Assembly: GCA_043777595.1 (NCBI GenBank)
Contig: JAYWHT010000001.1
Span: 1 to 23,351 of the forward strand
Length of the DNA stretch: 23,351 bases
From: JAYVJH01 sp043777595
Lineage (GTDB): Bacteria > Bacteroidota > Bacteroidia > Cytophagales > Spirosomataceae
Direction of reading: 5' to 3'
Positions 16,670-23,351 of the stretch are shown piece after piece. The notes under the pieces were generated by a model, which was not told where the DNA came from, ran no database searches, and worked only from the letters and a program-made list of their open reading frames with translations. The first letter of the stretch is position 1. Each line of letters opens with the position of its first letter. Both the position numbers and the translations under genes were made by a program.

Positions 16670-18138
16670 GGGTTTTGTAAAATTGTTGAAGCGGGAATTA
16701 TTCTGCCAATCTCGCCAAATTTTGATACCACAATACCGATGGCCACAAACTGCCCACCTCGATTGACAAATACTGGCCCCCCCGAATTTCCAGTTTCAAA
16801 ACCCCAGTTTGATACGTTGATAAACCCCTTAATGATACCGCTTTGGGCTACCATAGTAGTACTGTATAGGGGTTCTAAATGGTCTTTTTCTTGTAATAAA
16901 TCACCGCTTGAATAGCCCAGCACATGGAGTGTTTGGGTTTGGGCGAGGTTCTTGGCCAATTCTGAATCCAGTATAATGTTGCCGCTTTTATATTTGGTTT
17001 TCATGTACGTCCAGTCGTTTTGTAGTGATGCTTTGGTCAATGCCACCGATTCGCCAGATGCGGTAGAGCCAGTGGTATTACAATCATTTATTTTGTTTGC
17101 TTTGAAATCAAGGTTTGTAAACTTAAACGTAAGTAGGTTAGACGATTGCGCCTCAAAACCAACCGTAACCTTACCTCCTTGTGTGGCAATCATGTTGAGC
17201 CGAATCATATCTACATCGTTTTTATCAAAATAAAGCCAAGGTTCTATCACGTGGCGCGATGTCATAAATCGGCCATCTAAACACAAAAAGCCAGTACCGC
17301 TCCAACCTTGTCCATTTTTGAGTTCAATTTGTTGTTCGCTCCCATCAGAAAATGACAAACTGATACTTTTGGCACGAATCAGGTAAATGCTACCACTCAT
17401 TTTCTTGACTTCGTACGGAATATCTATGACAGCGGCATCGGCTTTATAAGTTTTAGGTGTTTTGGGTGTTTTATTAAATGCAAGCCCTTGTTTCATAGCC
17501 GATTGTAAATTGGCATTTTGGCGGTTAAGTTCAATGATTTTTTGCGTGTCGGCCTGCCGTTGTGTTTGAATAGTTTGGGTAATTTGTAGCAGCGGCTCGA
17601 ATTTGAAATGTTGGTACATGAGCAAGCCCAACGCCACCATCAAAACAGCCATCAACGCCCCAATAACCATTTTGTAGGGCAACAGTGTGGTTTGAGTAAA
17701 ATGCTGAAACCGTTGGGTTAATTTCAACAGCTTTGAATCATTTTCTTTAAATTGAAACAGAGGTCCAACCCTCGATAACTGGATTTCGTCACAGTTTTTG
17801 AGTTGTCTTTTTGAGCCTATTTCTGTTATTTTATTGCCATTTAATATTGTAGGGTTGGATTGTGACAGATGTATTAAATAAAAATGCTGGCCAACGTATT
17901 CGATACTGGCATGACGACCGCTGACGGTGTCGTCTTCGTTTGCAAAAACAATGGTACACCCCTCATCTCGACCAAATAAGCATTTTGAGGCTATTATTTT
18001 GAGGCAGGTATTTTTGGGATGGTTACGGGTGTCGTTCAGAAATAAAATAGAGAAAGACACGCCCTCGTTATCGTTGAAACGGGCGGTGTTTCTATTGCTA
18101 TTTTTTTTATTTATTATATTAGGTGTTTTGGTTTGCAT
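16666..18138 (-). CDS. FHA - membrane - trypsin-like serine protease
   Basis: 490 residues. Residues about 46-130 form an FHA domain (FGRDEG at 55-60, VSGRHASIEY at 73-81, NPTILNG at 95-101). One membrane segment lies at about 156-175 (KMVIGALMAVLMVALGLLMY). After a short helical stretch, residues about 245-488 form a trypsin/HtrA-like protease domain with His296 (MTSRHVIEP), Asp375 (LQNDWTYMK) and Ser452 in GNSGGP, so the triad is complete. The protease should face the periplasm and the FHA domain the cytosol. It resembles the layout of DegS-type sensors, but with an FHA reader in place of a PDZ domain. It starts 4 bases after the anti-sigma gene and overlaps the next gene (ATGA). A link between phosphothreonine binding inside and cleavage outside is plausible. 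Confidence 0.92.
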   Translation of the reverse strand: MQTKTPNIINKKNSNRNTARFNDNEGVSFSILFLNDTRNHPKNTCLKIIASKCLFGRDEGCTIVFANEDDTVSGRHASIEYVGQHFYLIHLSQSNPTILNGNKITEIGSKRQLKNCDEIQLSRVGPLFQFKENDSKLLKLTQRFQHFTQTTLLPYKMVIGALMAVLMVALGLLMYQHFKFEPLLQITQTIQTQRQADTQKIIELNRQNANLQSAMKQGLAFNKTPKTPKTYKADAAVIDIPYEVKKMSGSIYLIRAKSISLSFSDGSEQQIELKNGQGWSGTGFLCLDGRFMTSRHVIEPWLYFDKNDVDMIRLNMIATQGGKVTVGFEAQSSNLLTFKFTNLDFKANKINDCNTTGSTASGESVALTKASLQNDWTYMKTKYKSGNIILDSELAKNLAQTQTLHVLGYSSGDLLQEKDHLEPLYSTTMVAQSGIIKGFINVSNWGFETGNSGGPVFVNRGGQFVAIGIVVSKFGEIGRIIPASTILQNP

Positions 18139-18142
18139 AGAA

Positions 18143-19015
18143 CTATCTAAGTCGCACGTACAGTCTCTCGGCTTGGTTTTGGTATTGATGAGCGTTTGAT
18201 TGGCGGATACTGTTGGCCAAACGTAAAGCCTCTACCGTGTTACAGTTTTTTAAGAATGCCAGCGTGGCTAACCACTGTGCCTTTTGCCGTAGGTTGTCGT
18301 TGGTGGCAGTAGTTACTATTTCCTGAAAAATAGCGAGCCCATTTTTTTTTTCTATCATGGCTTCAATACCATTTTTTAAACTGGCTTCTTCAAAATCGTT
18401 CTCATTAAAATAGCGTTTGAACAGGGCCTCACATTCAGCGGGTGACAACGCCAAATCAATTGGTATTTGACTATAACTGAGCAAATGTGTTTGTTCTTGT
18501 TCATTTAAAAAATCTTGGGCTGGTGGTTGGGAGTTGGCATAAATTTGTTTATCAACTTTTAACTCAGTTTTTTGAGCCGTATTTTTATTTTCTATGATTG
18601 CCGTTGGTTTTATATTGTAGGGCTTAACAAGAGCCAACGTATTCCTGGTTTTGGCTTCGGACGAAGGTTGCCAATAATACCAATAAGAAAGCCCGAAAGT
18701 AACCATCGCCAAGCAAGCGGCGGCGTAGTAGGTTTTAAGCCACCTAAAATCTTGTTGCACCCTAAAAACTCCCGCCTTTCGCTGTTTATTTTGACCCATT
18801 GGTACGATGGGAGATTTGTATATGCTGTGGTGCATTGCTCGAAATGCGTCTTTCAACGCTAATGCTTTTAGTCCTTTTCGTACAAAACGCTCCAAGTCTA
18901 CTTCACTTTTGAGGGCTTTGTTTTGCGCTATTTGTACTTCAAAAGCCCTATATGCTTCTGTACTCATGTTATTGTCCAAAAAATCTTCAATCTGTTCTTG
19001 CTGAATTGCGTTCAT
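18143..19015 (-). CDS. Membrane anti-sigma-like protein
   Basis: 290 residues. The N-terminal 60 residues form a helical cytosolic segment (IEDFLDNNMSTEAYRAFE...) of the size and character of anti-sigma N-termini in this phylum, without an obvious zinc ligand cluster. One membrane segment follows (about 96-115, YYAAACLAMVTFGLSYWYYW). The remaining 170 residues are periplasmic, with a linker and a helical TPR-like end (ALFKRYFNENDFEEASLK; RQKAQWLATLAFLKNC). It overlaps the upstream ECF sigma gene by 29 bases, which is the usual arrangement for a sigma/anti-sigma pair. The periplasmic protease gene follows at once, so this protein is a natural candidate for its substrate. The anti-sigma role rests on context and layout rather than on a diagnostic motif. 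Confidence 0.75.
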   Translation of the reverse strand: MNAIQQEQIEDFLDNNMSTEAYRAFEVQIAQNKALKSEVDLERFVRKGLKALALKDAFRAMHHSIYKSPIVPMGQNKQRKAGVFRVQQDFRWLKTYYAAACLAMVTFGLSYWYYWQPSSEAKTRNTLALVKPYNIKPTAIIENKNTAQKTELKVDKQIYANSQPPAQDFLNEQEQTHLLSYSQIPIDLALSPAECEALFKRYFNENDFEEASLKNGIEAMIEKKNGLAIFQEIVTTATNDNLRQKAQWLATLAFLKNCNTVEALRLANSIRQSNAHQYQNQAERLYVRLR

Positions 19016-19607
19016 GGCACTTGAAATGTTTTTTTAGTTGTTCTACACACCTATGACGACTTACTTTTACTGTTCCTTCAGTTGAACTTAATTGATGAGC
19101 TATGTCCTTCATTGATCGGTCTTCAATGTAAAAAAGTCGTAAAATCTGCTTACATGTTGCGCCTAATTCTTCAAAATAAGTTTTAAGCTTGGCCAACCTG
19201 ACTACCGACAAATCGTCAAAATGGGTCATATCTTCAATGGCGATAAGGTCTATTTCGTCGGTAGTTGCCACTGTCATTTTATGATATTTACTATTCAAAA
19301 ATCCCAACCATTGCCTGCGGCAAATTTCAATTAGATAGGTTGAAACTTTTGTGTTAGGCCGAAATTCAAAAGATCCATCAGCCACATTGACACAGAGCGA
19401 TGCTATTGCATTTTGAAAATAGTCGGCGGCATCTTCCTTGGTTCCACTATTTTTCAGAATAAACCACTCAACCGAATCGTAGCACTGATCGTACAAATAT
19501 TGGTACGCTTTGCTGTTTTGTTTGCTAAGTGCATCAAAGAGTTCAATTTGTGTTTGAAATTCAAAACATGATGATGACTTAGGTGTTGGCGTGCTGGTAG
19601 AATTCAT
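18987..19607 (-). CDS. ECF-type RNA polymerase sigma factor
   Basis: 206 residues from the chosen start. Region 2 is visible in KAYQYLYDQCYDSVEWFIL, EDAADYFQNAI and STYLIEICRRQWLGFL. Region 4 contains CKQILRLFYIEDRSMKDIAHQL followed by the helix-turn-helix SSTEGTVKVSRHRCVEQLKKHF. Region 3 is absent, as is usual for ECF factors. It directs polymerase to specific promoters and is held inactive by the adjacent membrane anti-sigma-like protein. The start at 19607 (MNSTSTP) is preferred; an in-frame ATG at 19637 would add ten residues but lies within an inverted-repeat region. It follows the stand-alone FHA gene after about 80 bases. Its target promoter probably includes this operon, but no repeated promoter motif could be shown. 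Confidence 0.9.
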   Translation of the reverse strand: MNSTSTPTPKSSSCFEFQTQIELFDALSKQNSKAYQYLYDQCYDSVEWFILKNSGTKEDAADYFQNAIASLCVNVADGSFEFRPNTKVSTYLIEICRRQWLGFLNSKYHKMTVATTDEIDLIAIEDMTHFDDLSVVRLAKLKTYFEELGATCKQILRLFYIEDRSMKDIAHQLSSTEGTVKVSRHRCVEQLKKHFKCHERNSARTD

Positions 19608-19610
19608 ATT

Positions 19611-19640
19611 ATTGGGTCTATCCCACCAATACACCATTGG
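19611..19640. promoter_or_regulatory. Three alternating ATTGG/CCAAT arms before the sigma gene
   Basis: ATTGG (19611-19615), CCAAT (19626-19630) and ATTGG (19636-19640) can form two mutually exclusive short hairpins directly upstream of the preferred sigma start at 19607. This could be an operator or a leader switch. The arms are only five bases long, so chance is a serious alternative. Confidence 0.25.
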
Positions 19641-19689
19641 CGAGGATTTATAAAATGGAAGAAGGAAAGGTTAGCAGTAACGCCAAAAT

Positions 19690-20040
19690 TTATTTTGTCA
19701 AAACGATAGTAGTGTCCTCACCTATGTGAAACACTGAATTTTCATTTAAATAAACAGCGTCCAACTTATGTAATTGGTGGCGTTCTTGACCTATGAAGGT
19801 GGGGTTAGTAGCCGATTCACAAGGAGTAAGAATGTAGTCGTAAGTATTGCCATTTATTATTGCTTGAATCTTGCAGTGATAGTGCCGATGGATTGAACTA
19901 TCTTCAGTTTGTAATAAAACTTCGTCAATGGCGGGTTTCATTTCGGAGTCTGAGCGGCGACCTATTTTATTAAATCCTTCTTTGAGAGTAAAGGTCTGTT
20001 TTGACGTTGCTTTACCTTGGGCTACAATTTTGCTAATCAT
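19690..20040 (-). CDS. Stand-alone FHA-domain protein
   Basis: 116 residues, essentially one FHA domain: FNKIGRRSD with the conserved Gly-Arg, then SSIHRHYHCKI in place of SRxH, and ESATNPTFIG in place of the usual SxNGTxxNG. No signal peptide or membrane segment, so it is cytosolic. FHA domains bind phosphothreonine, so this protein could be a soluble reader or adaptor for the kinase encoded downstream. It is the first gene of the minus-strand cluster. It faces the divergent matrixin-like gene across 119 bases, where I see no convincing promoter elements on either strand. The gap to the sigma gene is about 80 bases, so it may also have its own transcript. Confidence 0.8.
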   Translation of the reverse strand: MISKIVAQGKATSKQTFTLKEGFNKIGRRSDSEMKPAIDEVLLQTEDSSIHRHYHCKIQAIINGNTYDYILTPCESATNPTFIGQERHQLHKLDAVYLNENSVFHIGEDTTIVLTK

Positions 20041-20159
20041 GAGTTGAAGAAAGGTTTGGTTATCGAGTAAAAATACTGGAAACTTTGTCCTTAGTATAAA
20101 AAATGTATCAAACTTTATCTAACGGTGCTAACCTTTTGAGTTTTTAGTTATTAAAGCGT

Positions 20160-21083
20160 ATGAATAGCAGAAAATCAAAGATCGGTTTTAGTTTTTATCA
20201 ACTCATTAGTTTTTTACTGATGTTTAGTTGCGTAGCACTTACAAGTTGCAAAGAGCTATTGCCTTCAGAGAAGAAATACCGCATAAATGCCTCCGAAGGA
20301 CTTTTTGTAGGAAAAAAAAGCTGGACAAGTTGTCAAATTAAGTGGCAGGTAGTCAGTACAAATACCGAATACAATAAATATATCACTTCCGCCTTTGGTG
20401 AATTTTCAACAACTGGTACGTTCATAACATTTAGCAACCAAGCACCAGCAAATATTACAGTTGGATTTGCGCCATCCAGTCAGATCGTAAAAACAGTAAC
20501 CGAAGGTGTGTTACAATATAATTCACCAACCCTGTCGGTTATTAGCCAACCCACAAAATATCAATACAGAATTACAATAGACCAAGATCATTCTTGGTCG
20601 GCTGCCCAGTTACAGTATGTAGTAATGCACCAAATTGCTACAATTTTGGGAATTTCGCCAAATCAAAACATCACGCAGAAGCATTTATTACCAACTCCAA
20701 TACTTAAACTATCAGATGCTGAACTTGGCCAATTGCGAGCCATGTATCCAGCTTCAGGTTTGCCAGCGCTCAAAACTGGACAAGTAATAATAGCCTCTTC
20801 AAGTAGAGCATCAGTGATTGAAGCCACTGTTACAAACACAAACGTTGTACCCCAAGTACTGAGTATAGGGCATTGTTGGTCGTCTAAAAGTCTAACACCT
20901 ACCCTAAACGACAACGAAGGGTTTAGCGGCGATGGTTTGCTGAAAAACACCCAATTAAACAGCGTCGGGACGCTTTCATCACTCTATGACCTCAAAGCAA
21001 ATACTAAGTATTACATTAGAGCTTATGCCCGCAACGACTGTGGCATAGGGTATGGCGAAGTTGTAATTTATACGAAACCATGA
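20160..21083 (+). CDS. Lipoprotein, degenerate matrixin-like domain plus FN3-like domain
   Basis: 307 residues. The N-terminus has a lipoprotein signal with lipobox LTSC (Cys30). Residues about 50-200 follow the layout of matrixin (M10-like) metalloproteases: SAFGEFS then ITFSN, NITVGF, the helix VVMHQIATILGI where HExxHxxGL would be, and LSDAELGQLRAMYP matching the LSxDDIxgIQxLYG segment. The zinc-site Glu and the second and third His are missing (HQIAT, SPN), so it should be inactive as a protease. Residues about 215-307 are an FN3-like domain of Bacteroidota style (GHCWSSKSLTPTLNDN; TKYYIRAYARNDCGIGYGE). It probably acts as a surface binding protein. A broken paralogue lies downstream at 21582. 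Confidence 0.75.
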   Translation: MNSRKSKIGFSFYQLISFLLMFSCVALTSCKELLPSEKKYRINASEGLFVGKKSWTSCQIKWQVVSTNTEYNKYITSAFGEFSTTGTFITFSNQAPANITVGFAPSSQIVKTVTEGVLQYNSPTLSVISQPTKYQYRITIDQDHSWSAAQLQYVVMHQIATILGISPNQNITQKHLLPTPILKLSDAELGQLRAMYPASGLPALKTGQVIIASSSRASVIEATVTNTNVVPQVLSIGHCWSSKSLTPTLNDNEGFSGDGLLKNTQLNSVGTLSSLYDLKANTKYYIRAYARNDCGIGYGEVVIYTKP

Positions 21084-21123
21084 AATACGAATCAACCGAA
21101 AAACGCTCACAAATTCAAAGCGA

Positions 21124-21327
21124 TTATTGGTAGGCTTTGATAGAAACAGAGCGAGCCAGCCAAAACGTTATGGTGTTTGAAGAAGAAACTATGCCTTCAT
21201 CAACTGAATGAGAGACAAAAATATCGTTAGAATCGTCTATCAGAATATCATAAATATCGGTTTTAGGCTTGAGGCTTTCGAGTTCAAACCAAATCAAAAT
21301 TTGTGTATCAATGAGGTATTTTGGCAT
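21124..21327 (-). pseudogene. Truncated PIN-domain (VapC-like) toxin remnant
   Basis: From an ATG at 21327 the frame begins MPKYLIDTQILIWFELES and continues through DDSNDIFVS, a clear match to the first 40 residues of PIN ribonucleases of the VapC type, including the first acidic residue of the active site (Asp in LIDT). After FVSH (about 21208) the sequence no longer resembles a PIN domain and stops at 21124. The other three acidic residues are missing. It is therefore a 5' fragment, presumably an inactive relic cut during rearrangement between the two matrixin-like copies. Confidence 0.6.
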
Positions 21328-21423
21328 GGTTACATACAGTCTGAGGTCGTTTAATGGCTCGTTGAAATCGTCTGGAATAGAGCCACCCAAGTGTTTAAGG
21401 CCGCCAGGTATTCTTTTCTTAGA
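21328..21423 (-). pseudogene. DUF2281-type antitoxin C-terminal remnant
   Basis: Directly upstream of the PIN remnant, an open stretch reads KKRIPGGLKHLGG then SIPDDFNEPLNDLRLYV. This matches the C-terminal tail of small antitoxins (pattern DDFxEPLxDF) usually encoded just before PIN toxins. There is no start codon; the frame is closed by a stop at 21445-21447, and the usual stop before the toxin is absent so the frame reads through. It supports the view that a toxin-antitoxin pair once lay here. Confidence 0.5.
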
Positions 21424-21512
21424 TGTCTTTGTGGGGGTTAGCTGTTACGTCCATGAACAAAATAACGACCTTTGATTTTTTGACATTGGTGGCTGGTTCC
21501 TCCAATATAAAG

Positions 21513-21534
21513 ACTCCATTCTCGTAAATGGAGT
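21513..21534. repeat. 8-bp inverted repeat with 6-nt loop
   Basis: ACTCCATT (21513-21520) pairs perfectly with AATGGAGT (21527-21534). It lies about 50 bases before the broken matrixin-like gene. No T run follows on either strand, so it is not a typical terminator. It may be a scar of the rearrangement or a regulatory site. Confidence 0.35.
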
Positions 21535-21581
21535 TGATAGCGGGGTACATAATTTTAGGTGTTTTTACAGAAATAACAAAA

Positions 21582-22354
21582 ATGAATCATTATAATTTGT
21601 TGGGTGTGCCGAATTACATTCAAATTAGCTTTTGGTTGGCCTTGTACTTAGCCAGCAGCTACACCCACGCCCAAACCCGCATACCCGACCCAAACTTTGC
21701 CGTCGCCATACTAAAAGTATGCCCCAACTGCATAGAAACTGCTGCCAATAACTTCGAAAAAACAACTGCTGAAGGTATTTTGCGTTTTGAGTTAGCCACG
21801 TTAGCAACCATTAGCCAAACCAATTCAGGGCAATATAAAATTACACTTAATCAAGATTATAAATGGACAGATGCCCAGTTAAAATATAGAGTATTGCACC
21901 AAGTGGCCACTATTTTGGGCCTACGGCCAAACCAAAACATAGTACAAAGCTATTTGCCGCTAAATCCACCTTTGGTATTATCGGGTAGTGAACTTGCCGA
22001 ATTACAAGTCTTATACCCTGCTTCGGGCTTACCAAGTCTCAAAACAGAACAAATTACACAAAATACAGCCAGTAAAAAACCAATTATAGAGGCTATTGTG
22101 AGTAACTTTGAGGCCGTGCCGATGGTTTTGAGTACAGGGCATTGTTGGTCTTCGAAGAGCCCAATGCCTACATTAAATGACAATACGCGGGTATGAGCGG
22201 CGATGGACTGACAAAAAGCGGCCAAAGCAACAGTTCTGTAGTGATTTCGTCGCTTTATAATCTTACATCGGGTACAAAATACTACATTAGGGCTTATGCC
22301 CGCAACAACTGTGGCATAGGCTATGGCGATGTTGTAACTTATACGAAACCATGA
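21582..22354 (+). pseudogene. Frameshifted chimera: LRR-family leader plus degenerate matrixin/FN3 protein
   Basis: From the ATG at 21582 a signal peptide ends SSYTHAQ and is followed by RIPDPNFAVAILKVCPNC, closely like the cap of the LRR surface protein. The sequence then joins the matrixin-like family (WTDAQLKYRVLHQVATILGL, LSGSELAELQVLYPASGLP) at the point equivalent to residue 115 of the intact paralogue. The frame stops at 22194-22196 after LNDNTRV. From about 22185 another frame continues the FN3 domain without a stop (SGDGLTKSGQ, then YYIRAYARNNCGIGYGD) to a TGA at 22352-22354. One lost base or two gained bases near 22180-22190 would explain this. The N-terminal half of the matrixin-like domain is absent. 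An upstream ATG at 21528 is unlikely, since it adds an odd stretch before the signal peptide. A sequencing error remains possible. Confidence 0.75.
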
Positions 22355-22425
22355 CGAATGAATCAATATTGAACTTATGACAGATTATTTGAAAAAATTA
22401 AGAGCAATGCTAAACGTAAATAAAA

Positions 22426-22986
22426 ATGTTTAACGAAACGATACAAAGATTGGCGAGTGCCTTAGAAAAGCAAAATATTCCGTACATGATTATTGGTGGC
22501 CAAGCGGTTTTATTACACGGCGAACCTCGGCTTACCCGTGATATTGACATTACGCTTGGCATTGATATTCAAGAATATGAAAGTGTAAGACAAATAGTTG
22601 ATTTTCTTGGACTTAAAGCGTTGGTAGATTCGCCTAAACAGTTTATAAACGAAACCAGAGTATTGCCTCTTCTCGACCCAAAGACAGATATTAGAATTGA
22701 CATGATATTTTCGTTTTCAGACTTCGAAAGACAAGCTGTAAAAAGAAGTATTTCGGTTGAGACCAATGGATACATGGTAAAATATACAACTGCCGAAGAC
22801 CTTGTTATTCACAAAATGTTTGCTGGCCGCCCTCGTGACTTAGAAGATGTGAAAGGCATATTGCTCAAAAATACGAACTTAAATATGACTTACATTGACG
22901 ATTGGTTAGAGCAATTTGATTTAATTTTAGAGAAAAATTTAAAAAGTAAATTGAGAGTAATTTTAAACAGTATTCAAAAAAAATAA
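22426..22986 (+). CDS. AbiEii-like nucleotidyltransferase-fold protein
   Basis: 186 residues. It has the nucleotidyltransferase signature MIIGGQAVLLHGEPRLTRDIDI (Gly24, Gly25, Asp39, Asp41), a third acidic position in RIDMIF (Asp92), AEDLVIHK at 123-130, and RPRDLED at 135-141, the pattern of AbiEii/DUF6036-type NTases. These proteins transfer nucleotides to targets and are often part of toxin-antitoxin or abortive-infection modules. No signal peptide, so it is cytosolic. It is the first of three close genes: 4 bases to the 74-residue gene, which in turn overlaps an MNT-type gene. The catalytic residues look intact. Confidence 0.87.
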   Translation: MFNETIQRLASALEKQNIPYMIIGGQAVLLHGEPRLTRDIDITLGIDIQEYESVRQIVDFLGLKALVDSPKQFINETRVLPLLDPKTDIRIDMIFSFSDFERQAVKRSISVETNGYMVKYTTAEDLVIHKMFAGRPRDLEDVKGILLKNTNLNMTYIDDWLEQFDLILEKNLKSKLRVILNSIQKK

Positions 22987-22990
22987 AACC

Positions 22991-23215
22991 ATGCTAAGTG
23001 CCAATTACGAAAAATTTAGAGAATTTGAAGAGGCGTATATTGCCAGTATACCGCCCAACTTTGAGGCCAACTTGCGTATTTACGATGCCATGTACCAGCA
23101 AGCTCGGGCAATGGGACATTTTACAGAAAAAGATATTTGGCTTGGCTTTGAAAGTACGCTGGAAGTAGCAAGAATCATCAACCACAAAGCCCTAAAACGA
23201 GCAGAAAATCTATGA
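22991..23215 (+). CDS. Conserved small NTase-associated protein (74 aa)
   Basis: 74 residues, mostly helical (EKFREFEEAYIASIPPNFEANLRIYDAMYQQAR; DIWLGFESTLEVARIINH). The DAMYQQA...GHFTEKD...GFE...VARIIN pattern resembles small proteins that I recall being encoded next to nucleotidyltransferase genes in other bacteria, but I cannot name the family. It lies 4 bases after the AbiEii-like gene and its stop overlaps the start of the next NTase (ATGA), so it is translated as part of the same cassette. It is probably a partner or substrate of one of the two NTases. Confidence 0.75.
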   Translation: MLSANYEKFREFEEAYIASIPPNFEANLRIYDAMYQQARAMGHFTEKDIWLGFESTLEVARIINHKALKRAENL

Positions 23216-23351
23216 TAACATCAGAACAAAATAAACTTATTATCAACTACTTACAACCATACAACCCTATCAAGATCGGAATTTTTGGGTCGGTGGCACG
23301 TGGGCAAAACACGCCTAAAAGCGATTTAGATTTATTGGTAAATTTGGCCGT
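23212..23351 (+). CDS. MNT-type nucleotidyltransferase (partial, cut by window end)
   Basis: The first 46 residues are visible, beginning MITSEQNKLIINYLQPYNPI. They include GIFGSVARGQNTPKSDLDLL, the GSxARGxxxxxSDxDLLV motif (Gly26, Ser27, Asp38, Asp40) of minimal nucleotidyltransferases such as the MntA antitoxin, which AMPylates HEPN toxins. The start overlaps the previous stop by four bases. A HEPN gene could follow beyond the window edge, but that cannot be seen here. Confidence 0.85.
   Translation, partial: MITSEQNKLIINYLQPYNPIKIGIFGSVARGQNTPKSDLDLLVNLA

Noticed and set aside
20041..20159. Promoter elements in the divergent region upstream of the FHA and matrixin-like genes
   Set aside because: Near matches to TAnnTTTG exist on both strands but with wrong spacing or extra bases and no TTG at -33; not convincing enough to report.
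22377..22433. 18-residue frame between the pseudogene and the AbiEii-like gene
   Set aside because: Too short, no family, and overlaps the next start; possibly a leader but nothing supports it.

Overview
The window looks like part of a chromosome from a Bacteroidota bacterium, probably of the Cytophagia type. Supporting signs are moderately AT-rich DNA with few purine-rich ribosome binding sites, a DUF3078-type outer-membrane protein, a large surface protein ending in a type IX secretion (T9SS, Por-type) sorting domain, FN3-like domains of a style common in this phylum, and one TAnnTTTG-like -7 promoter element. No rRNA, tRNA, CRISPR array or transposase was seen.

Left part (1-5400): a minus-strand group holds a partial gene at the edge, a possible 48-residue gene, a class-3 lipase-fold protein with an N-terminal 18-residue repeat array, and a 506-residue coiled-coil protein built from 14-residue repeats. 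Divergent from these, a plus-strand gene encodes a membrane protein with dynamin-like layout whose nucleotide-binding domain lacks the P-loop lysine. The divergent intergenic region carries a perfect 8+1+8 palindrome and a -7 element.

Central part (5428-20040): all minus strand and almost gapless, this is the most striking block. In transcription order it encodes a stand-alone FHA protein, an ECF sigma factor, a membrane anti-sigma-like protein, an FHA-TM-trypsin-like protease, a secreted protein of unknown family, a transmembrane PP2C phosphatase, a transmembrane Ser/Thr kinase, a TPR plus beta-barrel protein, a T9SS-exported LPX-type leucine-rich-repeat protein, a DUF3078 outer-membrane protein, an FHA-TM protein and a secreted FGE-sulfatase-fold protein. 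Short gaps and overlaps suggest one operon. It reads as an envelope-spanning phospho-signalling system: the cytosolic kinase, phosphatase and FHA readers are each anchored to periplasmic domains; the periplasmic protease sits beside the anti-sigma gene; and the outer-membrane and surface proteins could be sensors or outputs. The wiring is inference.

Right part (20160-23351): plus-strand genes encode two related lipoprotein/secreted proteins that look like matrixin metalloproteases with a destroyed zinc site (HQ[IV]AT in place of HExxH) followed by an FN3-like domain. The second copy is a chimera with the leader of the LRR protein family and is broken by a frameshift. Between the two copies lie remnants of a DUF2281/PIN (VapBC-like) toxin-antitoxin pair. 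The window ends in a three-gene nucleotidyltransferase cassette: an AbiEii-like NTase, a 74-residue conserved small protein, and an MNT-type NTase cut by the window edge.
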